Source: Tupaia tana
Lineage: Eukaryota; Chordata; Mammalia; Scandentia; Tupaiidae
DNA length: 64,000 nt
NCBI GenBank assembly: GCA_026018925.1
Contig: JAKSZU010000003.1
Span: forward strand, 185,163,505-185,227,504
Reading direction: 5' to 3'
In this document: positions 52,742-63,849 of the stretch, one piece after another
Position numbering within the stretch: position 1 is the first letter of the stretch
How the letters are laid out: every line of letters begins with the position of its first letter
The notes under the pieces: model-generated
Database searches by the model: none
The model's input: only the letters and a program-made list of their open reading frames with translations
What the model was told of the DNA's origin: nothing
Translations under genes and position numbers: made by a program

Positions 52742-55554
52742 AACAGTATAAAGTAAGGAATACTTTTTAAAGGAGCACAATGAACACAGAAAGATCTGAG
52801 TGGACTGGGGAAGGTGAAAATATTTCATGGGTAGTTCAACCTTTGTCTCCTAAAGCAGGGATAGGAGGTGACTAAATAAAGGAAAGATTAGAGGATGTTT
52901 GCAAGTGATGACAGCCTGAGTAAAGGCAGGAAGTTAGACTGAGGAGGATGAGAAAATGAGAGAGTAACCGAAGGAAGCAGAGTGTTGAAATGCAATATAG
53001 AGAAAGGCCAGAAAGGCCGAGGCCAGCATTGGGCTTTACTGCAAAACCAGCGATGAGATTAGCTGCAACAGGAAGCAGGAGCGATTGCAGTTCTTGGCTG
53101 ATTAAACCTTCTCTGAACTGTTGCATTCATGGTTCCCACCGCAGTGAATACTCCACGCCTTTATAAATTTTGTTTTTCCAGGGCTCAAACCACAACTTAT
53201 GTTCTGCCTTCTCTTGTAGAAGGCAGAAAATTCAATAATAAAAATGGTTTGGCTAACCAGTTCAAAAAAATGTAATCCTTATGATGCTGTGACCCACATG
53301 ACTTGCCACCAGGACGGTATCACAATTGAAAGAATGTGGCCCATGCAACCAGAATATTATAAAAATAGCTCAACTTTGATATTTATTTTCTCCTCTAACA
53401 CCTAGCATAGTGCAAAGGACTTTAATCAACAGCAATACTTCTTACAATTTTAAAATCAAAAGCTTTCTCTCTAGTGCATGAACTACACACATTTTACCTG
53501 CTCCAGGCCTCTCCTCAAAACCACAGGAAGCTACCTCTCAAACTTTTCTGGTCCTCCCTTATCTTGCCCCCAAATTCTTCATCTCAAATCCTAAAAAATA
53601 ATCCAGAGAAGGAGAGAGATACTAAATAAACCAACATGTAATTCTTGAGAGTGGAAAGGAGAAAGGAAACTTTACAAACATTCACATACTAACCATTCCC
53701 ATGCAAATTTCCAACATCTCTTTCATGTTGAACCATACGTGATAGAGGTATGCTCAATATTTTGTAACTCATCTAAATTACACTGGGGATGGATTCTACA
53801 GAGTTAACGAGAGAAGTGAGGTAACAACTCCAGCTACTCTGTTCTGTTTAGTAGCCAGGCTCCAAGCGTGGCAGGGTCAGTGCCCAGCAGAACACTGGGA
53901 AGGGAAGAGGCACGCTTGCTACCTCTATACTGGTCAAGAGTCAGGAAAAGCATGGCAGTAGGATTTGAAGAGAAAAGAGGAGGAGTCATTTAAGAAGCCT
54001 CAATAGTAATAATATCAGTTACAAGCTAGAGGTTACTCACTGGCATTTTGAGTTTCTGGCTTGTCTAATCTCAAGGAACCTAGTCTTTGCAGAACTCAGA
54101 AAGCTAACCTCCCCCAGTTGCTGGCAGCTACTCCTGAAATCCTTTTATCAAGGGTTAAAATACCACTTGCCTCTTCAGTTCCTGCTGAAAATGAGAGCAA
54201 CTGGAATTCCTGGAGCTATAGGGAGCCTGCCTCTTGTGTCTGGGGGCAGAATTTCAGCAAGTCTTCCAACAGCCTGGGGAAGAACAAAGACCAAGGCTTA
54301 TTTCTCCAGGGCATGCAAGTGTATTCACTGTCTTTTTCACCCCACTTAGCTCACAAGTCCCTTCCAATTAACTGATGGCAGCCTGAACCCAATTTGCATA
54401 TCCCCACATTAAGGAGTCCTCATCTCCTTTTTTCTGAGGAGCCTGCACCCACCTAGAAACCTTTCTCAAACTGTGCATGGAAAAATCCAATTCTTGGGAG
54501 CTGTATTCCTGCAAGTCTGAAAGATGCCCTACATATATTTTCACTGATCAGTCTAAAAACAGCTTCAGCCAATTTAAACCACTTTTTATAAAATATCATT
54601 TTCATCAGGTTTGACAGCCTGCCTGCCAACATTCCACAGCATTATGATATGAACATCTGAACTATCAACTCTGGGAAAAACTCACTTCCTGCTGGAAACT
54701 GCAACTCAGCAGTAGTGGCCATAGGCCTGGAAGCTGCCCTTAGACCATATTACCAAGCTCAGCCTGAGAAATGCAGAAGAAATTAAATCAATCTAGAGGA
54801 GAAAACTAACTCTTTTGTTACATAAATGGAGAAAAATGCTGTGGTGCTGCTCTCTGTAGGGCCTCATATGTAATGGCCTTTGTTGGGGACATCTTCTTCA
54901 CCAAGACACACAGCAGCCAGCGGTCTAACAAACAACTGCCCTGCAGAAGCTCCCAGACCTGGTTAACTGTCAGAACTAGAAAACAACGTTGATAAATTCC
55001 CTGACGTGAAAGAATGGTCTGCCTAGGACTCCAGGCTTTGTTTCTCCTCCACCTGTAATATGCTACAGTAAACTGCATGGCCCACCTTTGAAAGAACGTG
55101 GTGATCTGTGCAATTTATAGACAACTACATCAAGGCAAGTGAAATATACTCCCTATCTCTTCCTCAAATGATGATGCTGCCATTCAGAATCTGGAAACTA
55201 AATTTCAGAGCAGAAATCTGTAGTCCTAACTGTTCTGGGATGAAGGGTATCTGTACCTGGGCATTGGCCCATCTAGTTGTAAAAAGAGGGCTTTGTCTAT
55301 ATTCAGGTAGCAAGGTTTATGCTATATTTTTTCTTTTTCTTTTTTTTTTTTTTTTAACCTGTCAGTGAGCTTTTCTATGAGTAAAGAATACCCTTGAGAG
55401 ACACTCAGGTCCTTTGCTCGGCTTGTCTGGACAAACTGAAACCAAGGTTTCAGGTAAGGAGCAGTTCTAGACTTCTGTACAAATCAAAGGTCCTGAGAGC
55501 TGTTCTGGACACTATTAACTCAAGTCTTGAGCACTTTAGCTGCTCTTTCTTCCC
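52742..55554. other. unassigned non-coding sequence
   Basis: No gene. ORFs of 84-104 codons (for example 54,061-54,375 plus and 54,818-55,078 minus) have no recognised domain. The 54,370-54,480 stretch ('aggagtcctcatctcc', 'gaggagcctgcacccacc') is somewhat LTR-like but not assignable. Confidence 0.4.
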
Positions 55555-55566
55555 TGAGTGTTTTTG

Positions 55567-55796
55567 TTTGTTTTTTATAGATTTTTGCTATATAGCACAT
55601 GCAAGAAAGATAGCAAGAAATCACCCTCTATGGGGAATGACCACACCAAAGTTCTTTCTCCATTCTCCTCTTAGGACTTTGGACATACACACACACTCAC
55701 TGAGTGTGAGTTTCAAGCTACCAGGTCCAAGATTCGAACTGTAATCAGCCACATGAAAGTCCAGCACCTTAACCACCATACCATCTGCTGGTCTTC
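55567..55796 (-). mobile_element. old family A SINE
   Basis: 'atagatttttgctatatag', a short body, GAAATCACCCTCTATGGGGA, 'aggactttggacatacaca', B box GATTCGAACTGTAATC and an end CATCTGCTGGTC. GAGTGTTTTTG (55,556) and GAGTGCTTTTG (55,801) are a fair target-site duplication. Confidence 0.9.
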
Positions 55797-56019
55797 TTCA
55801 GAGTGCTTTTGATTCTTCTAAGACATCTCCCTCACCATCCACTTTTGATAGCCCCATTATTCTGTTCTTGACTTCACCCCTCACACCTTACAAAACACGA
55901 GGATTAAGATTATTTTTTTACACTCTAGCCACAAAATGGGGCTTCATAATCTCTTCTCATTGGTGTCAGCACATTCCAACCTTATGTCACCTGGAGACCA
56001 ACACAGAACAACATGTACT

Positions 56020-56125
56020 CACTCAACAATGTTTACTGAACACTTGCTAGGTGCCATACGCAGTGCTAAGGCTTGGAATACAACCCTGAACAAAATGAAT
56101 GAAAGTCCCTTCTTGAAGTTGGCAT
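56020..56125 (+). repeat. ancient mammalian repeat fragment
   Basis: 'tttactgaacacttgctagg', 'tgccatacgcagtgctaagg', 'aatacaaccctgaacaaaat' and 'gtcccttcttgaagttggc' match a pattern common across mammals (MIR/L2-age). The exact family is not certain. Confidence 0.55.
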
Positions 56126-56129
56126 TTAT

Positions 56130-56297
56130 TTTTAAGAATTATTTATTTTATTCATTATTATTACTATTTTAATTTGACCAGAGAGAGAAAGAGAGAAACA
56201 AAGTGAGAAAGCAAGCCACTAGGCCCAGGACTCAACTCAAACTATGGTTGGCCATGTGGGAGTCCAACACCTTCACACCACGCCACCTGCCAGCCCC
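56130..56297 (-). mobile_element. short-bodied SINE variant of family A
   Basis: 'taatttgaccagagagag', 'gcaagccactaggcccag', B-box region CTCAAACTATGGTTGGCC and an end CACCTGCCAGCCCC. Same structure as the copy at 3,976. Confidence 0.87.
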
Positions 56298-56302
56298 AGC
56301 AT

Positions 56303-56546
56303 TTTTTAAAGAGTTTTGACATAGGGTGTATGTGTTTTCTGGAGAAAGACAGAGGTAGAGAAGGGGAAATTGAGAAGCTCCCTCTCCACTGGATGGGGAA
56401 ATGGCCATGCCACAATCCTTTCTCCATTCTCTTCTCAGGAACTTGGGCACACACTCCTAGAGTAATTTTCAAGCCACCAGGTCTGGGACTTGAACTTCCA
56501 TTGGACATGTGGGAGTCCAGCATCTTAGCCCCAGTGCTGGTGTTCT
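56303..56546 (-). mobile_element. old family A SINE
   Basis: 'taaagagttttgacatag', GA tract, CTCTCCACTGGATGGGGAA, 'ctcaggaacttgggcacac', CAAGCCACCAGGTCTGGGAC and GACTTGAACTTCC. It sits immediately beside the short-bodied copy in the same direction. Confidence 0.88.
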
Positions 56547-57301
56547 TAAGCAGAAGTTAGAACCTGGTTTTGGACCTTTTAAGAACGTCTCATAAAATGT
56601 TTTCCTTCATCTTTTACATTTTCCAGCAACATTCCCTCCTCTCCATTATTTTACTCTATTGGTAAAAAGAAAATTCAGGTTTTTGTTATGTATGTATACT
56701 TGATTCCTTTCTAGGTATTTTCTAATATTATTGAATAATGATTCTTTAAGTCACTTTGTCAGATCCAATACCTTCTTACACTTTTTTGACATGACTTTAG
56801 ATTTACAGAAAACTTATTAGTTCAGTGAATTCACATAGAACTTTCACCTGGCTTCCCTCAATATTAATGAAAGAATATTTATCAAAACTAAGAAATTAAT
56901 ATTGGTGTCATACTATTAAGTAAATGACACAAACCTTTTGAATTTCCACTAATCCTGTTACTGTTCTAGGAGTCAATCTAGGAGCCCACATTGCATTTAC
57001 TTTCCTTAATCTCCTTTCTTTAAAGTTTTAATTTGTCGTGACCATGACCCATTTGAAGAGTACTGTCAGGTATTTGCTGAGTGTCCCTCGGTCTGGGTTT
57101 AGCAGATGTTTTCTCACACTTAGACTTGGTTATGGGTTTTCAGGGCAAACATCACAGAAGAGATGTGCCCTCTTCATTGCATCCTATCAGGGTATATATC
57201 ACACCAACATGGTGCATCGCTGGTGATGCTGTGTGTCGTTAAGGTGTGTCTGCCAGGTCTTGCCATTGGAAAGATAGATATTTTTGCTCTCCATACTCTT
57301 T

Positions 57302-57681
57302 TTTTTTTAATTTTTTATTATCATCATATTCTTCTTTATATTACATTGAATTACATATAACTTTACAGTGTATTACATTGCTTTTTCAAAAGGGAATGCC
57401 ATGCATGTCAGTCAGTACAGAGACATTAATCTCCCCGCTTTAACATTCAATATCTTTTCTATGTTTTCCCCAATCATTATTATTATTATTCTAATTATTT
57501 TTTAAAACAGTCAATCACTATTTCTCATTTTGCTTGTACAAATACTTTGCCCATCATGAAATACTTCTCAGACAAATCCAGTTGAGAATACTATACATGT
57601 CAACATCGACAGTTAATAAGCCATATCTGTTTCTCAATAACGTCCTGCCTGTCTATTGTTCACTTGTTATCTTTCTCTATC
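57302..57681 (-). mobile_element. younger retroposon, probably a 5'-truncated L1 3' end
   Basis: An insertion of about 380 bp with a T-rich left end (a poly(A) tail on the minus strand) and no tRNA-like head. GCTCTCCATACTCTTT is duplicated exactly on both sides (57,286 and 57,682), the mark of L1-driven insertion. The minus strand ends in ATGATGATAATAAAAAATTA and As. Sequence is AT-rich and non-coding, as in an L1 3' UTR, but I do not recognise the subfamily. Another source of transcript is possible. Confidence 0.75.
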
Positions 57682-57713
57682 GCTCTCCATACTCTTTGTT
57701 AGACGGAGTTCAG

Positions 57714-57945
57714 TAGGCCTCACAGTGGTGCAAGGGTAAGGCAATATTCTCTGAGACTGGCCCTCATAGATAGGTTCAGGGATCCCTTTTGAGACCTCCT
57801 GGTATGTGCCCATGACCTGGGCTGGCTGAGGCTGAAGGTGGACTGTCGCTCGAGGACTCTATTGGGACTGGTTCTCTCTCTTTTTTTCTCATTCATGAAA
57901 ACAATAATTTTTCTTTAAAATTTTTAATTAAAAGAGAGAGAGAGA
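57714..57945 (+). mobile_element. family B tRNA-derived SINE inside L1
   Basis: GGCCTCACAGTGGTGCAAGG head, 'taggttcagggatccc' (B-box region), 'tgagacctcctggtatgtg', 'cccatgacctgggctggctg', 'aggctgaaggtgg', CT-rich stretch and an A/G tail. Confidence 0.8.
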
Positions 57946-58319
57946 GAAGGTCTCAGGTCAGCCAATATTGAAGGAGAGGAAAATTTAGCTCTAACTCCTG
58001 GAAATAAGATTGTCAAAGAATTTGCAGACATGTTAAAAACCACCAATCTATTTAATGAATGCTTTGTGGGAAATAGTTTTGGGCTATGTCAATATCCTGT
58101 TTCAAGTTTTACACACTGGTTTTAGCATTTACTTGTAGATCTTGCCGGCAGCAATTATCTAATAGTGCTTTTATTGCTCTAATCCCTTCTGTGTCTATTG
58201 TTTGGAATCCTTCTGATCTGCCCCTCTTCCCTATTTATTTATCTGACCATTTATTTATATAATTTAGAACTTGTGAATACTTATTTTATTTATGCTCCAG
58301 GTTCATCTTATAATTATGA

Positions 58320-58510
58320 GGTGCAGATTTCAATCCGCATTCTATAAATAAAGAGATTGAGATTGAGAGCATTTTCATCATTCACACGGGATGACACAGC
58401 CACTCGGTCTCTCTGTGCTACCTCTGGTTTCACCTGGCACAGCTTGCTATATGACATGAGTTTAATGAATACTTGAGGAACAAAGAATGAATAAATGAAT
58501 GAATCAAAGA
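58320..58510. repeat. ancient MIR/L2-age repeat fragments
   Basis: 'aataaagagattgagattga' with 'gatgacacagccactcgg' suggests reverse MIR (left). 'gaatacttgaggaacaaaga' and 'atgaataaatgaatgaatc' look like a forward L2 3' end (right). Weak. Confidence 0.45.
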
Positions 58511-58910
58511 GTAAACTTGCAAACTCATTTGATGACCGGACTTGATTCTAGGTAATCTTATTTTAAGAGCACAGAGAAATGTGTAGTAGAAAACTCGAAT
58601 ACAACCCACAAAGAAACTTTGTTCGTCAGTGAGAAGGTCACATGTTGTTCACTAGATGATGTTGTAGCTTTGGCACTGGCCCAAATAATCAAAATTCACC
58701 ATTGTTTCCTTTGGCCTGTTTTAATTTTAGGAGAGAATGAAAATGTAATCCCTGTGAAGGGAAATCTAGCAGCTGGTTTTCCTGATAATTCTCCATGAAC
58801 CCAACAAGTGCCTTTAACAATGCTCCCAGGAATCTACGATCTTCCCAAGGGCACAAGTCTTATCAAATTTGCAGAGTTGGCACTATATTAGTGTTGCTGA
58901 ATGTTTATCT

Positions 58911-58913
<3 letters not shown>
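58511..58913. other. unassigned non-coding sequence
   Basis: Nothing recognised. Confidence 0.35.

Positions 58914-58950
<37 letters not shown>
58914..58950. repeat. (TG)n microsatellite
   Basis: About 18 TG units. Confidence 0.95.
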
Positions 58951-58953
<3 letters not shown>

Positions 58954-59033
58954 CCTTTTGCAGAAAGAGCACGTGGACAAAGCTCCCTTGTTCATTTGTC
59001 ATAGGTTTCTGTTATGTTTAAAAATGGCAATTC

Positions 59034-59243
59034 CCAGAACAGCAGAGGGAGTAATGGTTATGTCGCTGGACTCCCACATGGCCGACCATGGTTTGATTCC
59101 TGGACCCAGAGGCTTTAAACTCTCACCAGGCGTGTATGGATGTGTGCCCAAGATCCCCCACCCCTCTAAGGGGGTGATTTCTCGCTTTCTCTCTCTCTTT
59201 CTCTCTCTGTCTTTCTGGCGAATGCACGTGCCTTATAGCAAAA
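59034..59243 (+). mobile_element. family A SINE with internal deletion
   Basis: AGAACAGCAGAGGGAGTAAT head, GGTTTGATTCCTGGACCC, 'gtgcccaagatcccccac'. About 35 bases of body (GAGAGGAGAATGG...GCC) are absent, and it resumes at AAGGGGGTGATTTCTCGC. GGCAATTCC (59,026) and GGCAATTTC (59,244) suggest the target-site duplication. Confidence 0.88.
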
Positions 59244-59274
59244 GGCAATTTCAGTGATGAAAATGCATTATCAT

Positions 59275-59575
59275 GGGCTACCTTGGTGCTGATATGCTAC
59301 TTGGGTAGACTAGATCTATATGAAAATCAGAGGGTTCGATTCTCTGATCAGCCTGCATACACCAAGAGTAAGCACCCATGATCCTGTCTGGCTTGGGAGG
59401 GATCATAGCATGAGAACTTATTGAGGGTGTTTATCTTTCTTTTTTTCCTTGTATCTCACTCCTATGAAAGAAATGAACGAACCTTAATAAATAAATATTT
59501 ATCTTTCTTTTTTTCCTTGTATCTCACTCCTATGAAAGAAATGAACGAAACTTAATAAATAAATAAACTACATTA
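59275..59575 (+). mobile_element. family B-like tRNA-derived SINE with duplicated tail
   Basis: GGGCTACCTTGGTGCTGATA head, clear B box AGGGTTCGATTCTCTG, 'gcacccatgatcctgtctgg', CT-rich stretch and an A-rich end with TAAA repeats. Its 3' part is tandemly duplicated (59,430-59,565). Confidence 0.65.
59430..59565 (+). repeat. 68-bp tandem duplication of the SINE tail
   Basis: Two 68-bp units, 59,430-59,497 and 59,498-59,565, differ at a single base. Such near identity points to a recent duplication or, possibly, an assembly artefact. Confidence 0.95.
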
Positions 59576-59834
59576 TTAACATACCATGTCCTAGAAACAA
59601 AGTCAATGGAAATGTCTAAACCCTTGACTAATTTGTGGTGCTAAATATTTTCAGAATGAACCCATGAACAAACAAATGTTAAAGCTAGAGAAGTTGGAGA
59701 CTTCAGGTAGGAGGTGGAGCCTTAGCAGAACCAAAAAAGAACTCTGATAATAGGTGAAAAGGGCTTATCATAGTAATACTGAACTCCAACACTGTTACGG
59801 TTTTAGTCATGTCAGATGATAATAAGACTTACGT

Positions 59835-60084
59835 TTTTTTAGAGAGAGAGGTTTTTACTATAAGGCACATGTGCTCACCACAGAGACAGAGAGACAGAAA
59901 GTGAGAAATCACCCCCAAGGGGGATGGCTATGTTGCAATCCCTTCTCCTCCATTCTCCTCTCAGGATTTTGGGCATGCACACATACGTGCCTGGTGTGAG
60001 TTTTAAGTCTCTGGGTCTGGGACTCAAACCATGGTTGACTATGTGAGAATTCAGCCACATAACCATTACGCTAATTGCTGGTCT
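59835..60084 (-). mobile_element. family A SINE
   Basis: Short T run, 'gagagaggtttttactataag', CACCCCCAAGGGGGATGG, 'aggattttgggcatgcac', ACTCAAACCATGG and an end TTGCTGGTCTC. CpG-decayed, so middle-aged. Confidence 0.92.
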
Positions 60085-60358
60085 CATGAGTTTCCTTTTC
60101 ATAGAACTCCTGATAACAATAAGAAAAAGTCAATCCCCTCAAATATTCCTACAATTTTCTTCCAGGCCCTTAAAGGTCCTGTTTTGGTATGTAAAATTGG
60201 TCTGTGATACTAAAAAATGGTAGGTAAGCAGTCAACCACCTGCTATGGAATCACGTAAATAATCCCATTTTTCTAGCCCCAATGATGGTAATCTTATCAA
60301 CCATATTCTACCTAAAATCAACCAGGTTTGAATTCTAGGGCCTGATAATACCCCACTT
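60085..60358. other. unassigned non-coding sequence
   Basis: Nothing recognised. Confidence 0.35.
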
Positions 60359-60371
60359 TGCATGGCTAATT

Positions 60372-60374
<3 letters not shown>

Positions 60375-60405
<31 letters not shown>

Positions 60406-60658
60406 GAGAGGTTTTTCGCTATAGGGCGCGTGCGCTCGCCAGACAGACAGAAAGAGACATAGAGACAGAAAGCGAGAAATCACCCCCCAGGGGGGATGGT
60501 CACGCCGCAATCCCTTCTCCTCCATTCTCCTCTCGGGATCTTGGGCACGCACGCACACGCGCCCGGCGTGAGTTGTAAGCCACCGGGTCCGAGACGCGAA
60601 CCGCGGTCGACTACGTGGGAGTCCAGCGACATAGCCATTACGCTAACTGCTGGTTCCC
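60375..60658 (-). mobile_element. young family A SINE, near consensus
   Basis: A poly(T) of about 30, GGCGCGTGCGCTCGCCAG, CACCCCCCAGGGGGGATGG, CACGCGCCCGGCGTGAG, GACGCGAACCGCGGTCGACT and a head ending AACTGCTGGTTCCC. TGCATGGCTAATTTCT is exact on both sides (60,359 and 60,659). It retains more CpGs than most copies and may be the best proxy for the source gene here. Confidence 0.98.
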
Positions 60659-60674
60659 TGCATGGCTAATTTCT

Positions 60675-61960
60675 ATTAGGAATCTCTAAACAGGAACTGA
60701 ACACCAAGTAGCTTATACCAAAGGGCCTCATTGTTTCCTACAACAGCATAGGCTCACAGAACAAGAGTCCAGCTAAGGGAACAAGGGCAGTTCTGAGGCC
60801 AAGAACTAGAACAAGTAGTCCACAATGAGATCATTTCCTTGTACATAAACCTCACAAATCTACTTGTGCCTGATTGAATTCTCTTCTATAGACAATCATG
60901 TGCTGTAAAACAGGAGATTCGAACCACAGCTCAGCTCACACTATTTCTAGTCCATTAACTAGACAGAGGTGGGTCCCCTTTCTGTAGTTCAAGAAAGAAA
61001 TGGAAATTGCTGGTCTTAAGTCCCATGTTCCTCCTAATGGCAATGAAGGCTGACTACTATGATAGAAAGGCCTTCAAGATAATACTCTATAGTGGGGAAG
61101 GCATAGTTTTCCCCAGAAAATAAGGCAGCAGTGCAGGCCAAACCCCCACTGAAGGCCTAAAAATCTTTGCTGAGCTAGATAGAGTAGGTATGAGCAGAAT
61201 TATACTCGAGAACTACATATCTAACATTAACAACCTTACTATATTATGTGGTTAGTCTTATAGAACTCCCAGTTTTTGATTTATGTAATCCTACCCCAGA
61301 TTCTGTACTGATGAGGTAGAGAAGGAAATGCAAAAAACGTGAACTTCATAATAACCATTTGGGAGCCAGCCAATAAGGAATAGAGGCAATGTGGGGTGAT
61401 GCCTTTTCTTTCGAAGGCTCACTCCCAGCCGGTCTCCTATTTGGCTACAGCAGTAAGTGACCAATGACATTAGAAGTGTTAGGACTGTGTGTCTGCAATG
61501 GAGCACACATGGGCCAGCACAGGTATATACAACAGTTTAAGTATGGCACAGCTATCAACCTGAAGGTGACATGACCTATGCTTTTTTGATTGGTAATGCT
61601 TACTTGGCTCTCTGTTCTACCAACAAGTTAAGTTGTCTGTTTCATCCTTTCGCTCGTGTTGCACACACAAGGGTTCCACGTATTCTAGCGAGTATGCTGT
61701 GTCTACAGTTTACTCGCTCACTACCCACTCAGCACATTTATGATTGTCCTCTACAACTCACAAGCCACTTGCTTACTTTCTATCTGCACTAGTCTCGTCT
61801 TCACCTTATGTTTTTTGTTTGTTTAATTCTTTGTGTAGCGAAATTGAATTTTCTGAAATTAAATCATTAAGCACATGATGCCTTCTGATTTTTTTCCCTA
61901 CTAGAAGACTCTGGTGGGATGACTGGGGAGTGAACTCACATGCACACAAAGCAAGGCAAG
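60675..61960. other. unassigned non-coding sequence
   Basis: No recognised repeat or gene. The 61,360-61,520 stretch ('gccagccaataaggaatag', 'ggtctcctatttggctac', 'gggccagcacaggtatatac') has a CCAAT-like and promoter/LTR-like feel, but there is no firm match. Confidence 0.35.
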
Positions 61961-61973
61961 AAGGTAGATGAGG

Positions 61974-62193
61974 GGACCAGCAGTTAGCTATGTCGCTGGA
62001 TTCCCATGTAGTCGACCGCGGTTCGCGTCCCGGACCCTGTGGCTTAAAACTCACGCTGGGCACGTGTGCGTGCGTGCCCAAGATCCCGAGAGGAGAATGG
62101 AGGAAAAGGGACTGTGGCATGGCCATCCCCCCTGGGCAGTGATTTCTCGCTTTCTATCTCTCTGGCAAGCGCATGTGCCGTATAGCAAAAACT

Positions 62194-62226
<33 letters not shown>

Positions 62227-62227
62227 A
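61974..62227 (+). mobile_element. young family A SINE
   Basis: GGGACCAGCAGTTAGCTATG (short deletion in the A-box region), CCGCGGTTCGCGTCCCGGAC, 'cccaagatcccgagagg', TATAGCAAAAACTTCTT and a 28-base A tail. AAGGTAGATGAGG is exact on both sides (61,961 and 62,228). Confidence 0.97.
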
Positions 62228-62240
62228 AAGGTAGATGAGG

Positions 62241-63292
62241 AGAGTATTTACTCTTGCCTCCGTCCTTCCATCCCTAGGAGCCAGGATATCCACTGCCACG
62301 ATCAGTGTGAATGCTGAGATACTCACAATTCAGTCTCTGCCTTTTAACACTTAGGGTAGATTACGAATGTGTGTGTGTTTCCTTGAGTTGAAAAGCAGCT
62401 CTGAGAATGGAAGCAACCTCTCAGTTAAAAAGCCAGGTAGTCATCACCCCCACCATCTTGACCACCTCCTTGTCCCTCACTGCTAAGATATGGGAAATAA
62501 TTCTCACATGAGAATTGTCACCAGGGATTGGCAGGTTAGTGACCTCCGAGAAAGCAACAACCAAGGGTACAGCCACTTCTGTGATAGGCGGTGACCACGT
62601 GGCTTGTTCACTACCTGGCTTCGTTACTCTACCTAGGTCACACGCAACCTTGACCGTCCCAACTGTAATGTACAAAGAAACATCCAGGACTCACGCCGCT
62701 AAGTGGGGAGTGGAAGAGTGGAAGAGGCCGTTTCCCCAAATCTGTGTTAATTACCAAAACATTTTTAGTCCCTTGGCTTCTGTTAGAGTAACTTTCAGCC
62801 TTCAAGGGCTGCTGGGAAGGCAAGCCTATTTCTCTACCTATTTCTCAGGAACAAAGAAGGGCACACGTGGAGGTAACAAAGGGAGGCGGAAGCAGCAAGA
62901 GTTTTGTTCGATGGTTCTTTGCCATTTGAATATACCAAGGGTCCTTGCCAGAGCAAAGCTGATGGGGATTGGATGACTGACAGTGGATAGAAGTTCAGTG
63001 AACAACATAAGATTGTGGGGCCAGAAACACAGTTCTGTCAGAAATGTAGCCATGCCAGGGGTTCTGATGGGCACCTCCTCCAGAGGATGTCGGAATGCAG
63101 CACAGAGCAGTGCTCGACCCCTGCCGACTTCCGTCCAGCTTCTCTCTCCCCTCCGAGACATACGAGTTCTCCCCTCATGTTAACAGATACACCTCAGAAA
63201 ACTTGGCTGGGGAGGCTAAGGAATAAGTATAAAACTGGCCTTAGACCAAAAATCTGCTCAAAACTTCAAATAATTAAGAGAAAAATATATTA
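62241..63292. other. unassigned non-coding sequence with a 153-codon ORF
   Basis: The plus-strand ORF 62,515-62,976 is the longest here not made of SINE. It has no recognised domain. Several other frames over the same bases are open too (62,421-62,675 minus and 62,838-63,161 minus), which points to GC-richer composition and not to a gene. Confidence 0.3.
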
Positions 63293-63520
63293 AGTGGTAT
63301 CATGGTTAAGGTACTAGAAGCCCAAAAAGGCCAACCACATTTCAAGTCCTAAACCCAGTGGCTTGAAAAACATGCCAGGCATGTATGAGTGTGTGACCAA
63401 AATCCTGAGAAGAGAATGGATTGTGGTGTGACCAACTACCCTGGGGATTGGTTTCTTACTTTTTATCTCTGTTTCTCTTACTCTCTCTTCAGTGAGCACA
63501 CACACCCTATGACAAAAAAG

Positions 63521-63525
<5 letters not shown>
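63293..63525 (+). mobile_element. old family A SINE
   Basis: Head GTGGTATCATGGTTAAGGTA, decayed B box TTTCAAGTCCT, 'accaaaatcctgagaaga', ACACCCTATGACAAAAAAGC. The tail is replaced by an (AC)n run. Confidence 0.88.

Positions 63526-63555
<30 letters not shown>
63523..63555. repeat. (AC)n microsatellite at a SINE tail
   Basis: About 16 AC units directly following the SINE's A-rich end. Confidence 0.95.
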
Positions 63556-63557
<2 letters not shown>

Positions 63558-63849
63558 CACATTAAAAATAAGTATTTTCAAATGATTTGAGAAATAAAAG
63601 AAATCAAAACAAGATAAAAGAATAAAACAGATTTGAAGAGAACCAAATAAAATTTATATAATGATAGAAATTAAAATTCCCTATATTGGGGAATCCTTAC
63701 ACTTTATCTTTCTTTCCTTAAATTCAGTATCTACATAATTGTCTGTTTTAAACGTTATAATGCTCTTAATATTTTATGTCTCTATATAGACTTTGCAGTT
63801 GTAAACTTTCTTAGCATTTTTGATCAAGAAAACTGGAACAGACACCTTT

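Larger units (their letters stand above)
56640..58300 (-). mobile_element. old L1 LINE 3' region with nested insertions
   Basis: Long reverse match to L1M(E)-type 3' sequence: 'gatttacagaaaacttatta', 'atcaaaactaagaaattaat', 'ttgaagagtactgtcaggta', 'gatgttttctcacacttaga', 'gtgtgtctgccaggtcttgc', 'atgttaaaaaccaccaatct' and 'gcagcaattatctaatagtg'. Two younger insertions lie inside (57,302-57,681 and 57,714-57,945). Flanking L1 sequence continues across both. Confidence 0.82.

Noticed and set aside
60375-60658. tRNA-like heads as true tRNA genes
   Set aside because: The anticodon arm is disrupted, the head is fused to a SINE body with poly(A), and copies are dispersed with target-site duplications.
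62563-62625. Possible PGK pseudogene: a KATTKGTATSVIGG-like stretch resembling the PGK C-terminal KATSRG..TIIGGGD motif
   Set aside because: Only about 20 residues are similar and the flanks do not follow PGK.
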